From: an uncultured Eubacterium sp.
GTDB lineage: Bacteria > Bacillota > Clostridia > Oscillospirales > Acutalibacteraceae
Direction: 5' to 3'
Assembly: GCA_905233545.1 (NCBI GenBank)
Contig: CAJOEV010000010.1
Location: 1 to 64,000, forward strand
DNA length: 64,000 nt
The translations under genes were made by a program, and so were the position numbers. The notes beneath the pieces are model-generated. The model was not told the origin of the DNA, searched no databases, and saw only the letters and a list, made by a program, of their open reading frames with translations. Below are positions 27,384 to 39,034 of this stretch, piece after piece. Each line of letters opens with the position of its first letter. Within the stretch, counting starts at the first letter, position 1.

Positions 27384-28651
27384 TATATTCCCTTCAATAA
27401 TCCTTTATTTAACATCTGCTGTGCCGCAAGAAGCGCACAGGTTTTTGCGCTGTGAAAGTTCAAACCGCCCTGAATCCATGCATAAAACGGTTCCCTGATT
27501 GGTGCATCGGCAGAAAGCTCAATTGATGAGCCGAGTGTAAATGCACCAGCAGCCATAACAACCTTGCTGTCGTAACCCGGCATATCCCATGGCTCAGGAA
27601 GCAAAAAGCTGTCAACAGCACTTCCGCTTTGAACTCCCTGACAGAAAGCAACAAGACTTTCTTCGTTTTCAAGTCCGAGTGACTGAACAATATCGGCTCT
27701 TTTTTCATTGTATTTCGGTGTTACATTGTAGCCAAAATTTTCATATAAAGCGGAGATAAAAACAGCAGCTTTGAGCGCTTCACCAACTGTATGCGGTGCA
27801 TAGAATAGCCCCATATAAAGCTCTCTGTTCATTCCAAGAGTTGCACCGACCTCTTTTCCGAGACCCGGAGTTGTCAATCTGTATGAACACTTTTCAACAA
27901 GGTCGTGTCTGCCCGCAATATAACCGCCCGTTCTTGCAATTCCGCCGCCTGCATTTTTTATAAGCGACCCTGCAATTAAATCTGCACCGACTTCGCAGGG
28001 CTCTTTTTTCTGCACAAATTCACCGTAGCAGTTATCAACCATTACAATAACATCGGGATTTTGCTCTTTTGACAATTTAACTATCTTTTCAATTTCTTCA
28101 ACAGTGAGCGAAGGTCTTAATTCATAGCCTCTGCTTCGCTGAATATAAACCATAGTTGTGTCATTATTAACTGCAGCTTCTATAGCGTCATAATCAGGCT
28201 TTTCATCCTTTAACGGCACTTCGCTGTAGTTAACTCCGAACTCCTTTAAAGAGCCCATTTCAGAGCCCTTTATTCCTATAACATTATGAATTGTATCATA
28301 TGGAGTTCCTGTTACGCTAAGCATATTGTCACCGGGACGCAGAACACCGAATAATGCAACGGCAAGGGTATGTGTTCCGCAGGTGAAATTATGGCGTACA
28401 AGTGCGTCCTCAGCTCCGAAAACCTGCGCCCAAACTTTGTCGAGCGTTTCTCTTCCGCTATCACCATAGCCATAACCTGTTGAAGATGCAAAATTCATTT
28501 CACTGATTCTGTTATCAATAAAAGCTTTTTGCACCTTATTCTGATTATATTCTGTTATATCGTCAATAATTGAAAACTGCTCACTGCACATTTTCAATGC
28601 GTTATTTGAAGCATTTTCAATTCTTTCATCAATTTCGAAAAAAGGATTCAT
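27383..28651 (-). CDS. PLP-dependent methionine gamma-lyase-like (YnbB/aluminum resistance) protein
   Basis: About 422 aa, PLP fold type I. The cofactor lysine is in AGSLIKNAGGGIA; cofactor-contact regions HNFTCGTHTLAVALFG and VMVDNCYGEFVQ are clear. The family is annotated as aluminum resistance protein or methionine gamma-lyase; the real substrate is uncertain. I choose ATG 28651 (MNPFFEIDERI), which forms an ATGA overlap with the GNAT stop and has GGAG 9 nt upstream. The track start at 28666 has poor SD spacing. Confidence 0.87.
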   Translation of the reverse strand: MNPFFEIDERIENASNNALKMCSEQFSIIDDITEYNQNKVQKAFIDNRISEMNFASSTGYGYGDSGRETLDKVWAQVFGAEDALVRHNFTCGTHTLAVALFGVLRPGDNMLSVTGTPYDTIHNVIGIKGSEMGSLKEFGVNYSEVPLKDEKPDYDAIEAAVNNDTTMVYIQRSRGYELRPSLTVEEIEKIVKLSKEQNPDVIVMVDNCYGEFVQKKEPCEVGADLIAGSLIKNAGGGIARTGGYIAGRHDLVEKCSYRLTTPGLGKEVGATLGMNRELYMGLFYAPHTVGEALKAAVFISALYENFGYNVTPKYNEKRADIVQSLGLENEESLVAFCQGVQSGSAVDSFLLPEPWDMPGYDSKVVMAAGAFTLGSSIELSADAPIREPFYAWIQGGLNFHSAKTCALLAAQQMLNKGLLKGI

Positions 28652-29367
28652 CTGAACATTCTCCATTTTCCTGTATCTTTAAATCCAAGTCTTTTATAAA
28701 AGCTTTCGTTCATTCCGTCATCACGCATCAAATATATTGTTCCCTTAACATCATTCATTATATATGAAACAAGAATTGAGCCGAAGCCGTTATTTCTGTA
28801 TTCATTTTCAGTTCTGACAGCGCTGAGTATAGAATAACCGTCAGCAATGGAAGATAATATACCTGAGGAAACAATATTATCATCTTTAATCAGCGTGTAT
28901 GCTTTTGCTGTGCCATGGCGAATTCTGTGGCTTATATCAACATACCATGCTTTGAAATCCTGGGAGTTATAATCAATGAAATTATATAAATCCATAAGCT
29001 TCGGATATTCGTCCACAACAGTATCGCCAAGAGAAAGCTCAATCTTTTTTTCACTTTGCATAATTATTCCCTCATCAAATTTCGGGAAGAGTTCTGCCTC
29101 ATCACTGCAAAGTATGCTTGAATAACCTGAAAGCAAAAGAAACTGAGCAATTTCCTCTTCATCAAATCCGTCATCAACACTGAGAGTGTAGTCTCCGTCA
29201 AGCTTACTCATTATGGCAGTGGTCTTGCCGTCGAATCTCTGTGCATAAAAAACTGCAAAAGGATATGAGCAGCCGTAAGCTTTAATAAGAGCAAGTATTC
29301 TTATTGTGAAAATATCCCTTTTATCCCAGGACAAAAGCTCGCTGATATCGTTAATTCTTTCAATCAT
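28648..29367 (-). CDS. GNAT-family acetyltransferase with N-terminal extension
   Basis: 239 aa. Residues about 130-239 form a GNAT domain with EYRNNGFGSILVSYIMN, an acetyl-CoA-binding R-x-x-G-x-G/A-type motif, and a final NESFYKRLGFKDTGKWRMF. The N-terminal 120 residues do not match anything I recognise, but this two-part layout is common in clostridial proteins. It overlaps the M42 peptidase gene upstream by 8 nt and the PLP enzyme downstream by an ATGA. Confidence 0.8.
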   Translation of the reverse strand: MIERINDISELLSWDKRDIFTIRILALIKAYGCSYPFAVFYAQRFDGKTTAIMSKLDGDYTLSVDDGFDEEEIAQFLLLSGYSSILCSDEAELFPKFDEGIIMQSEKKIELSLGDTVVDEYPKLMDLYNFIDYNSQDFKAWYVDISHRIRHGTAKAYTLIKDDNIVSSGILSSIADGYSILSAVRTENEYRNNGFGSILVSYIMNDVKGTIYLMRDDGMNESFYKRLGFKDTGKWRMFR

Positions 29368-30361
29368 AAATTTTTTCCATAATTTTCAAAAGAAGTTTTT
29401 CTGTGTTATCAATATCCTCTTTTTTTACAACACTTGAAGCACTGTGAATATATCTGCAAGGAAGTGAAATCGCACAAACTCTGCTACCTTTTCCGCTTGT
29501 CTGAATAGAGCCCGCATCATTTCCGCCTGCAATTGCAGTTTTTGTCTGAACGGGAATGCCGTTTTCTTGTGCAGTGTTCATCGCAAGATTGTATAATTCT
29601 CTGTCATATATAGTTCTTCTGTCCATATATGAAACGACCGGTCCGTCGCCTGCACAGCAAACCCTGTCGCCGCCTTTTACCCCGTCAAGGTCTGATGCGG
29701 TTGTTGCTTCAACAATTATTGAAATATCGCTCTGAACCTGATATGAAGTGCATTTTGCGCCTCTTAAACCAACCTCTTCCTGAACATTGAAACAAAACTG
29801 AGTATCGTATTCAAGCTCGCTTTGAATCATTCTTATTAAGAGCATACAGCCGATTCTGTCATCAAGTGCTTTTGATTTAATAAAACCGTCACCGAATTCA
29901 TAGTAATCGCTTTCAAAATAAGCAAAATCGCCAACACTGATAGCTTCTTCAGCCTCAGCTTTTGATGTTGCGCCGATATCGATTAACAGCTTATTAATTG
30001 CAGGTGCAGTTTTTGCTTCTTCATCACTGAGAAGATGAAGCGCTTTGTCGCCAATTACGCCTTTAACTCCGTTGATATCAACAACTTTGTCAAGACAGAC
30101 ACGCCGGTCAATTCCGCCTACTGCAGAAAACTTGAGATATCCCTCATCCGTTATCTCGGTAATAATGAATCCGACTTCATCCATATGTGCATTAAAGCAC
30201 ACTTTCTTATTCGGAGATTTTCTGCCCTTTTTATACGCAATTATTGAGCCGAGAGCGTCAACCTGATAATCACAGTAATCCTTAATTTGCTCAATAATAT
30301 ATTCTCTTACTCTGCTTTCGTCACCCGATGTTCCGTTTATTAAACACAAATCCTTAAGCAT
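29360..30361 (-). CDS. M42 family metallo-aminopeptidase (first of a pair)
   Basis: 333 aa, cytoplasmic and probably a multimeric shell-type aminopeptidase. Metal ligands are visible: H59-x-D61 (NAHMDEVGF), the bridging Asp in KALDDRIGC, catalytic EE in VQEEVGLRGA and a His in CRYIHS. It shares the layout of the next gene but little direct sequence, so the pair is an old duplication. It overlaps the second M42 gene by 8 nt. M42 enzymes trim peptides from proteasome-like proteases; glutamyl or broad specificity cannot be told apart here. Confidence 0.9.
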   Translation of the reverse strand: MLKDLCLINGTSGDESRVREYIIEQIKDYCDYQVDALGSIIAYKKGRKSPNKKVCFNAHMDEVGFIITEITDEGYLKFSAVGGIDRRVCLDKVVDINGVKGVIGDKALHLLSDEEAKTAPAINKLLIDIGATSKAEAEEAISVGDFAYFESDYYEFGDGFIKSKALDDRIGCMLLIRMIQSELEYDTQFCFNVQEEVGLRGAKCTSYQVQSDISIIVEATTASDLDGVKGGDRVCCAGDGPVVSYMDRRTIYDRELYNLAMNTAQENGIPVQTKTAIAGGNDAGSIQTSGKGSRVCAISLPCRYIHSASSVVKKEDIDNTEKLLLKIMEKIYD

Positions 30362-31388
30362 TTACTTCACCCACTCTCTTTTTGATATAAGCTGAAATGA
30401 GTTTAGCAACACTTTCAACATCCTTTGTGTCGACAATTTCAATCGGAGAATGCATATACTTTTCGGGAATAGAAATGAGTCCCGTTCTGATTCCGCTTTC
30501 ACTTATTGAAATTTCATCGGCGTTAGTTCCCGTGCGATTTCCGCCCATAACTTCAAGCTGATAAGGGATATTGTTTTCCTTTGCAGTTTCAATAAGGCTT
30601 TTTGACATTTCATTATCAAGAATCGGAGCAATGCCAATCATTGCGCCCTTGCCGAGTTCCTTGCATTCGCTTTTATCACATAAAGGAGAATAACCGAAAG
30701 AAACATCAACCGCAATAGCTTCATCAACATTTTTTGCAAATGGTCCTGTTTTTGACCCTGTCATTCCCGTTTCTTCCTGAGATGAGAACATTGCGGTTAT
30801 TTTAGCGTCAACATCTTTCAGTTCTTCAAGTGCAAGAATAATGGAGGCAATTCCGCATCTGTCATCAAGAACACTTGCTGAAATCTGCGTTCCGAGGAGC
30901 TGAGTAAAATTGCGCTTAAAGGTTACTCTGTCACCGAGTGAAACAAGCTTTTTGGCAACTTCTTTATTCAATCCGATATCAACTGAAACTTCTTCAATTT
31001 CAACAACCTTTTTCTCGTCACCGTCTTTTTGAAGATGTGGCGGAATTGTAGAAATAATGCCTTCAACTTCACCGCTTTCAGTCCAAATGCTGACTTCGCT
31101 TGAAAGCAGCATTCTTGAATCTATTCCGCCGCATTTTGCTATCTTAATAAAACCGTCGTCACTTATATCGGTAACAATCATACCGATTTCATCAAGATGA
31201 GCGTCAAGAAGAAAATGATATCCTTCACCAAATGTGCAGAATACATTGTTCATTTTATCGATGCTGACTTCTCCGTATTCTTTGAGCATATCAGCTAACA
31301 GCTCGGTTATACTTTCTTCTGCACCGCTTACGCCGACAGCCGAGGTCAGTTTATATAATAGTTCTTTTGTGTTTAAATCAGTCTTCAA
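30354..31388 (-). CDS. M42 family metallo-aminopeptidase (second of a pair)
   Basis: 344 aa. The ligands are H64-x-D66 (DAHLDEIGM), Asp in SVLDDRCGI, EE in SSQEETGMTGS and His in KYMHSPIE. It starts with an 11-nt overlap on murD and ends with an 8-nt overlap on the first M42 gene. Two divergent copies in one operon suggest different peptide specificities or a mixed oligomer, which is inference. Confidence 0.9.
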   Translation of the reverse strand: MKTDLNTKELLYKLTSAVGVSGAEESITELLADMLKEYGEVSIDKMNNVFCTFGEGYHFLLDAHLDEIGMIVTDISDDGFIKIAKCGGIDSRMLLSSEVSIWTESGEVEGIISTIPPHLQKDGDEKKVVEIEEVSVDIGLNKEVAKKLVSLGDRVTFKRNFTQLLGTQISASVLDDRCGIASIILALEELKDVDAKITAMFSSQEETGMTGSKTGPFAKNVDEAIAVDVSFGYSPLCDKSECKELGKGAMIGIAPILDNEMSKSLIETAKENNIPYQLEVMGGNRTGTNADEISISESGIRTGLISIPEKYMHSPIEIVDTKDVESVAKLISAYIKKRVGEVNA

Positions 31389-32808
31389 AATTATTTACCA
31401 GTTCCTTAAATTTTCTTCCTCTGTATTCGAATGTTTTAAATTGGTCAAACGCAGGACATGCAGGACAGAGAGAAACAATATCTCCGCTTTGCGCTTCTTC
31501 TTTTGCAATATTCAAAGCATTTTCAAGCTTATCTGTCATAACAACCTTAAGTCCGCTTTCTTCAAAGCGCGGATTGTTTCTTACAGCGTCATATATTCTG
31601 TTTGCTGTTGTTCCGTTTAAAACAAGAACCTTGCAGTATTTAAGAATATAGGGCACCATTTCTGTTAAATCATTGCCTTTATCCGAACCGCCCATAATAA
31701 CAATAATCTTCCTGCCAAAAGCCTTGAGCCCGCTTATTACTCGCGATGGTGAGGTTGCAATTGAATCGTTATAGTACTTAACGCCTTTAAATTCACGGAC
31801 AAATTCAATTCTGTGTTCAACACCGCCGAAAGTCTTGGCAATTGTTTTTATTGTTTCGGGCTTGACATAACCCCAGACAGCAGAAATTGCAGTACAGTAG
31901 TTTTCAATATTATGGTCGCCTGGGATTACAATGTCGTCTTTGTTCATTATCAGCGTTTTTTCACCATTTTCAGCATAGAAAATATCACCTGACTCAGTAT
32001 CCATAAATGCGCCGTTTTCAACGGAGTGCTTGATTGAGAATTCATAAAGCTTACCACGCACATCATATCTCATATCGTGATAAACTCTGTTTCCGATTGA
32101 ATAATCACAGTCAGCGTTTAAAACAGTTCTCTGCTGAGCATTCTGATAAATTAAAATATTTCTCTTTGCATCAACATATTCATCAAGCGAAATATGATGG
32201 TCCTGATGAGTGCACTCAATATTGGTTACAACTGCAACATCAGGCTTATTCTTAAGATTACCCATTGTTAAAAGCTGGAATGAGGAAAGCTCAACTACAG
32301 CAATATCATTTTCAGTGATTTCATCAAGCTCGGGCATAAGCGCTTTGCCGATATTACCGCCGAGGAATACTCTGTTACCCTCTGCTTCAAGCATTTTTGA
32401 AATGAGAGTTGTTGTGGTTGTTTTTCCGTTTGAGCCCGTTACAGCAAAAATCTTACAGGGACAGTATTCAAAGAAAACCTCCATCTCGGTTGTAACCTTC
32501 TGTCCCCTTTCAATACACTGACCAACCCAATCATTCTGAAACGGAAGAATACCGTGGGAGCGGAAAACAATATCCATTTCGGGCAGTATATCAAGATAGT
32601 TTTCACCTAAGGAAAATTTAACTCCGAGCGCTTCAAGCTCATCGCATACTTCTTTTCCTATATATTCCTTATCCCTCTTATCGCAGGCATAAACATCAAT
32701 GCCGTGCTGTGCTAAAAACTTTGCGCAAGGTGTGTTAGCAACGCCCATTCCGACAAGAGCGACCTTTTTGCCCCTTAATGTTTCAATATACTTTTCTGCT
32801 TGGTTCAT
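31378..32808 (-). CDS. murD: UDP-N-acetylmuramoylalanine--D-glutamate ligase
   Basis: 476 aa; adds D-Glu to UDP-MurNAc-L-Ala in the cytoplasm. The Mur ligase P-loop GSNGKTT is at 125-131. Further motifs are GGNIGKAL, an ELSSFQL region, and HNIENYCTAISAV with the C-terminal YNDSIATSPSRVISGL. The SD is AAAAGGAG. Neighbours are a two-TM protein of unknown function upstream and M42 peptidases downstream. Confidence 0.96.
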   Translation of the reverse strand: MNQAEKYIETLRGKKVALVGMGVANTPCAKFLAQHGIDVYACDKRDKEYIGKEVCDELEALGVKFSLGENYLDILPEMDIVFRSHGILPFQNDWVGQCIERGQKVTTEMEVFFEYCPCKIFAVTGSNGKTTTTTLISKMLEAEGNRVFLGGNIGKALMPELDEITENDIAVVELSSFQLLTMGNLKNKPDVAVVTNIECTHQDHHISLDEYVDAKRNILIYQNAQQRTVLNADCDYSIGNRVYHDMRYDVRGKLYEFSIKHSVENGAFMDTESGDIFYAENGEKTLIMNKDDIVIPGDHNIENYCTAISAVWGYVKPETIKTIAKTFGGVEHRIEFVREFKGVKYYNDSIATSPSRVISGLKAFGRKIIVIMGGSDKGNDLTEMVPYILKYCKVLVLNGTTANRIYDAVRNNPRFEESGLKVVMTDKLENALNIAKEEAQSGDIVSLCPACPAFDQFKTFEYRGRKFKELVNNFED

Positions 32809-32820
32809 AGTGTACTCCTT

Positions 32821-33647
32821 TTAATGCACTGAAAAAGTTCCATTTTTTAAATCATTTATATTAAAGCTTTTCATTTTTTCTTCGAGTTCATACTGAAATT
32901 TCAATTTTTCAAGTCCGATATATTCATCATTAATCGGAACTTCACAATTCAGAATATAATTTGCAGTCATCTGCTGACATTTAGTTGGATATAATCCCTG
33001 AAAATAAACTCTTCCTTTTGTAACGTCAACAATTGCAACAGTGAATTTCAATTGGTTTTTTCTTCCCATTGCGGTAACCGCTTTTGAAAGCGAAAGCGCG
33101 TCTTCTTCAACAGATGAACAGATAAAAGCAACAACGCAGTTCCCTTTTCTTCTGAGATTTCCGACTGTTACATCATAAATAGCCGAATCGAGGTAAGCTA
33201 CAACATCGCTTTTTTCAAGCTCATCAATGCAGACTAAATACATAAACTCCTTGCTTTTCAGCGCTCTTGCGTCAAAAGGAAGTTCAGAGAGCTCAAGATT
33301 TCTTTCAAAGCCGAAACCGTTTTTTATTAAATCTTCAGAAACCGCTTCAAAATATGAATCAACCTCGTTTTCATTCCTTGCTGTTAAATAGTAACCGAAG
33401 TCGTTTATCTCATGCCATACATCATTTAAAAACAGTTCAACTTTTGAGTATTTCGAATAAAAATATAAAACCAGTACGAGTGAAATAATAACAAGAATAT
33501 CACAGGTGTAATTCAAAACGGTTGCAACAGCTGAATTTGAAACCGCAGGTGCAATGCCTATATAAGCAAAGAGGAAAACTGCCGTTACGATAACGAATAT
33601 CCTCATTACACTTTTAACTTGTTGTAGTTTTTTTCTTACTTCATCCA

Positions 33648-33648
<1 letters not shown>
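32821..33648 (-). CDS. Hypothetical protein with two N-terminal membrane segments
   Basis: A 275-aa protein I do not recognise. Two hydrophobic segments lie at about 16-36 and 43-63, followed by a soluble domain of about 200 residues rich in Glu/Lys with no catalytic motif visible. A heptad-like start (VRKKLQQVKSV) precedes the first segment. Its ATG overlaps the ligA stop by 1 nt (TAATG) and murD follows after 12 nt, so it is a real, co-expressed gene. The membrane position next to murD allows a role in envelope growth, but nothing proves it. Confidence 0.75.
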
Positions 33649-35618
<1,970 letters not shown>

Positions 35619-35651
35619 TTAATCACCAATACAATATTATTTAAGTGCAAC

Positions 35652-35677
35652 GGGAGGGCACAGAGACCCTCCCCTAC
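35652..35677 (+). repeat. Single CTAC-tailed hairpin repeat
   Basis: GGGAGGG, loop CACAGAGA, CCCTCCC, then CTAC: a perfect 7-bp stem. The architecture (short GC stem, 8-10 nt loop, CTAC on the 3' side) is the same as in the two units at 17472-17544, with different stem and loop sequence. It lies between tyrS and ligA, both minus strand. No T-run follows on the minus strand, so it is not a normal terminator. Confidence 0.7.
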
Positions 35678-35681
35678 CTAA

Positions 35682-36902
35682 TTAATAAGTGAATTTATGG
35701 AAAACTTTCTTTCCTTTTTTAACAGTTACACCGTCCTTAAGTGCATCGGCGTCAACACTTGCAAACACATCTGTTATCTTTTCGCCGTTAACGGATACAC
35801 CGCCCTGCTGAATAAGCCTTCTGCCTTCGCCATTTGACTTAATAAGTCCTGCCTTAATCATCATTGATAGAACAGTGATTTTGCCGTCCTCAAGCTCAGA
35901 TTCATCAATCTGTGTTGATGGCATATTTGAATCATCAGCACCCTGTGAGAAAAGTGCTCTTGCAGCCTGCTGAGCCTTATTTGCCTCTTCTTCACCGTGA
36001 ACAAGATTTGTGAGCTCAAATGCAAGAATTTCTTTAGCTCTGTTAAGCTCGCTGCCTTCCCAGCTTTCCATCTTTCTGATTTCATCAAGAGGCAGGAATG
36101 TGAGCATTTTAATGCATTTCAAAACATCTGCATCATCAACATTACGCCAATACTGATAGAAATCATAGGGAGAAGTTTTCTCAGGGTCGAGCCATACAGC
36201 ATTACCTGCGGTTTTACCCATTTTTCTGCCCTGTGAGTCGGTCAAAAGAGTTATTGTCATTGCGTGAGCATCTTTGCCGAGCTTTCTTCTTATAAGCTCC
36301 GTTCCGCCGAGCATATTGCTCCACTGGTCATCTCCGCCGAACTGCATATTACAGCCGTAATTCTTGAAGAGATAATAAAAGTCATAGCTCTGCATTATCA
36401 TATAGTTAAACTCTAAGAAGGATAAGCCCTTTTCCATTCTCTGCTTATAGCATTCAGCTCTGAGCATATTATTAACGGAAAAGCATGCGCCGACCTCTCT
36501 TAACAGTTCAACATAATTGAGCTTGAGAAGCCAGTCGGCATTATTTATCATCTGAGCTTTGCCCTCACCGAATTCAATAAAGCGTTCCATCTGATTCTTG
36601 AAACATTCGGCATTGTGGTCGATATCCTCGCGGGTGAGCATTTTTCTCATATCTGTTCTGCCCGACGGGTCACCGATCATTGTTGTACCGCCGCCGATTA
36701 AAGCAATCGGCTGATTGCCCGCCATCTGCAAGCGCTTCATAAGAGTGAGCGCCATAAAATGACCTGCGGTAAGGCTGTCTGCGGTGCAGTCAAAGCCAAT
36801 ATAGAACTTGGCTTTACCGCTGTTTACCATAGTTCTGATTTCTTCTTCATTAGTTACCTGTGCTATAAGCCCTCTTTCAACTAATTCTTCATATACTCCC
36901 AT
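35682..36902 (-). CDS. tyrS: Tyrosyl-tRNA synthetase
   Basis: 406 aa class I synthetase. The nucleotide-binding HIGH motif appears as TAGHFMAL after YIGFDCTADS, the KMSKS loop as GRKMGKT, and a C-terminal S4 RNA-binding domain (RRLIQQGGVSVNGEKI) ends the protein. ATG follows GGAGGAC, 24 nt after recN. With so short a gap there is no T-box leader, unlike tyrS in many Firmicutes, so it is probably expressed from an upstream operon promoter. Confidence 0.96.
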   Translation of the reverse strand: MGVYEELVERGLIAQVTNEEEIRTMVNSGKAKFYIGFDCTADSLTAGHFMALTLMKRLQMAGNQPIALIGGGTTMIGDPSGRTDMRKMLTREDIDHNAECFKNQMERFIEFGEGKAQMINNADWLLKLNYVELLREVGACFSVNNMLRAECYKQRMEKGLSFLEFNYMIMQSYDFYYLFKNYGCNMQFGGDDQWSNMLGGTELIRRKLGKDAHAMTITLLTDSQGRKMGKTAGNAVWLDPEKTSPYDFYQYWRNVDDADVLKCIKMLTFLPLDEIRKMESWEGSELNRAKEILAFELTNLVHGEEEANKAQQAARALFSQGADDSNMPSTQIDESELEDGKITVLSMMIKAGLIKSNGEGRRLIQQGGVSVNGEKITDVFASVDADALKDGVTVKKGKKVFHKFTY

Positions 36903-36926
36903 ATTAAGTCCTCCGTATGTATGAGA

Positions 36927-38585
36927 TTAATTATTTAGCAATTCCTCTGCTGATTGCAGAAGGTTATCGGTTATTTCAAGTCCGCCCATAATTCGTGCAA
37001 GTTCCTGTTTTCTCTGCTCGAAATCAAGCTGACTTACCTGAGTGTATGTGCGCTCATTTTCAAACTTTTTGCTGATTAACATATGACAGTCTGCAAGTGA
37101 TGCAATCTGAGCTGAATGAGTAACGCATATTACCTGCGTATGATTGCTGACTTCTTTAAGCTTCAAGCCAATCTTTCTGCTTGCTCTTCCGCTGACTCCT
37201 GTATCGATTTCATCAAAGATTAATGTTCCGACACTGTCGTTTTTCGCAATAATATTTTTTATAGCAAGCATTATTCTTGAAAGCTCACCGCCCGACGCTA
37301 TTTTTGAAAGCGGTTTCGGCGGTTCTCCGGGGTTTGTTGAAATCAGAAATTCAATTTTATCGAAGCCGTTGGACGACAAATTGCCTTTTTCAAAATTAAC
37401 AACAAACTCTATTTTCGGCATGTCAAGAAATATGAGCTGTTCCTTAACATCATTTTCAAGCTTTTTTGCAAGTGCTTTTCTGTAATCAGAAAGCTCCGAG
37501 GCAAGGTTGGCTGTTTTTTCAAACAGTCCGTCGTATTCAAGATTAAGCTTTTCAAGCTCTTCTTCAGAATTATCAAAGAGGCGTTTTCTTTCCTTAGCCT
37601 CCTCAAGATAATTAATAACTTCCTGTTCACTGTTTCCGTATTTTGAACAGAGATTATAAAGAAGATTCAGCCTTTCCTCAATCATTTCAAGCTCGTTTTC
37701 ACTGAAATCAATTGATGAAAGCTTTCCTTCTGCAATATCCTTAAGCTGTTCTGAAATATCGTTAACAGAAAATAGCAGTTCATTAATTTTATTAAAATCG
37801 CCGTCAAATTCAACAAGCGATTTGATTTCATTTTCTGCAGATGAAGCAAGCCCCTGAATACCCTGGGCTTCCTCATCACCGTTAACAAAAAGTAAAACCT
37901 TATTGAGCGCAGTGATAATTTCCTGCGAATTCAGTATGGTTTTCTTTCTGTTTTGAAGGTTTTCTATTTCGCCGACTTTTATATCCGAGCCCTCAATTTC
38001 TTTAATCTGATATTCGAGAATTTCAAGCTCTCTGTCTTTAGTATCGGCATCCGCGGTTAAGGCTTTGAGTCTTTTTCGAACAGAAACAAGCTCTTTAAAG
38101 CATTCTTTGTATCTATTCAATATTTCGCCGTTGTTCCCCGTCATATCAAGGAATTTATAGTGATAATCGGCATTTAAAAGAGCCTGGGAATCATGCTGTC
38201 CGTGAATGTTAACAAGAAGCATTCCGACTTCTTTTAACATTGAAACGGTAACGCTTCTTCCGTTAATCTTGCAGGACGATTTACCCTGGGATGATACTTT
38301 TCTTGATATAATCAAAACATCATCTTCATTTGGAATATCAAAATCATCAAGCTTTTTGCAGACATCATTGCTGATTTCTTCAAAGCAGGCGCATACATAA
38401 GCACTGTTTGCACCGTTTCTTACAAGCTCCTTTGATGTTCTTTCACCGAGCACGGCGCTGATTGAATCAACAAGAATTGATTTTCCTGCACCGGTTTCAC
38501 CTGTCAAAGCATTAAATCCCGATGAAAAATCTATTTCAGCTTTTTCAATAACCGCAATATTTTCAATATTCAGGCTTTTAAGCAT
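36927..38585 (-). CDS. recN: DNA repair protein RecN
   Basis: 552-aa SMC-like ATPase acting early at double-strand breaks. Walker A GETGAGKS at 29-36; a coiled-coil middle (about 150-360) with Leu/Glu/Lys heptads; signature ASGGELSRIMLAIK; and Walker B LIFDEIDTGVSG near the C-terminus. It overlaps argR by 8 nt, the usual argR-recN pair of Firmicutes. Confidence 0.96.
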   Translation of the reverse strand: MLKSLNIENIAVIEKAEIDFSSGFNALTGETGAGKSILVDSISAVLGERTSKELVRNGANSAYVCACFEEISNDVCKKLDDFDIPNEDDVLIISRKVSSQGKSSCKINGRSVTVSMLKEVGMLLVNIHGQHDSQALLNADYHYKFLDMTGNNGEILNRYKECFKELVSVRKRLKALTADADTKDRELEILEYQIKEIEGSDIKVGEIENLQNRKKTILNSQEIITALNKVLLFVNGDEEAQGIQGLASSAENEIKSLVEFDGDFNKINELLFSVNDISEQLKDIAEGKLSSIDFSENELEMIEERLNLLYNLCSKYGNSEQEVINYLEEAKERKRLFDNSEEELEKLNLEYDGLFEKTANLASELSDYRKALAKKLENDVKEQLIFLDMPKIEFVVNFEKGNLSSNGFDKIEFLISTNPGEPPKPLSKIASGGELSRIMLAIKNIIAKNDSVGTLIFDEIDTGVSGRASRKIGLKLKEVSNHTQVICVTHSAQIASLADCHMLISKKFENERTYTQVSQLDFEQRKQELARIMGGLEITDNLLQSAEELLNN

Positions 38586-39030
38586 TTAACATCTTCCTCA
38601 ACTTATATGCAAAATTCATTGCAACATTTTCATTTATGCAGAGAATAAAAATAGTATCGTCACCCGCAATCGAGCCCAAAACCTCTTCAATGTTCATGGA
38701 GTCAATTGCAGCACAAACGGCATTTGCCATTCCCGAAAAGCATTTAATAACAACAATATTCATTGCATAATCAATGCTTATAATTGATTCGTTAAATATT
38801 CCGCCCGCGCGTCTCTGAGCATTTTCGTTGCTTCTTTTTCCGGTTGAATAATAGTATTTTCCCTTTGAGGATAATTCCTTTACAAGACGCAGTTCCTTTA
38901 TATCTCTTGATATTGTAGCCTGCGTTACTTCAAATCCGTATTCGCCGAGAAGTGCCTGAAGCTCTTCCTGAGTTTCAATTTCATTTGAAGATATTATTTC
39001 TATTATTTTCGCCTGTCTGCGCTTTTTCAT
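38578..39030 (-). CDS. argR: Arginine repressor ArgR
   Basis: 150 aa, standard size. An N-terminal winged HTH has TQEELQALLGEYGFEVTQATISRDI, and the C-terminal arginine-binding/hexamer domain has GSIAGDDTIFILC. It controls arginine metabolism, and in the neighbourhood typically sits between nadK and recN, as here. The gap to nadK is 4 nt. Confidence 0.95.
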   Translation of the reverse strand: MKKRRQAKIIEIISSNEIETQEELQALLGEYGFEVTQATISRDIKELRLVKELSSKGKYYYSTGKRSNENAQRRAGGIFNESIISIDYAMNIVVIKCFSGMANAVCAAIDSMNIEEVLGSIAGDDTIFILCINENVAMNFAYKLRKMLNA

Positions 39031-39034
39031 AATC

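Noticed and set aside
36903-36926. T-box leader before tyrS
   Set aside because: Only 24 nt separate recN and tyrS, enough for an SD but not for a T-box.
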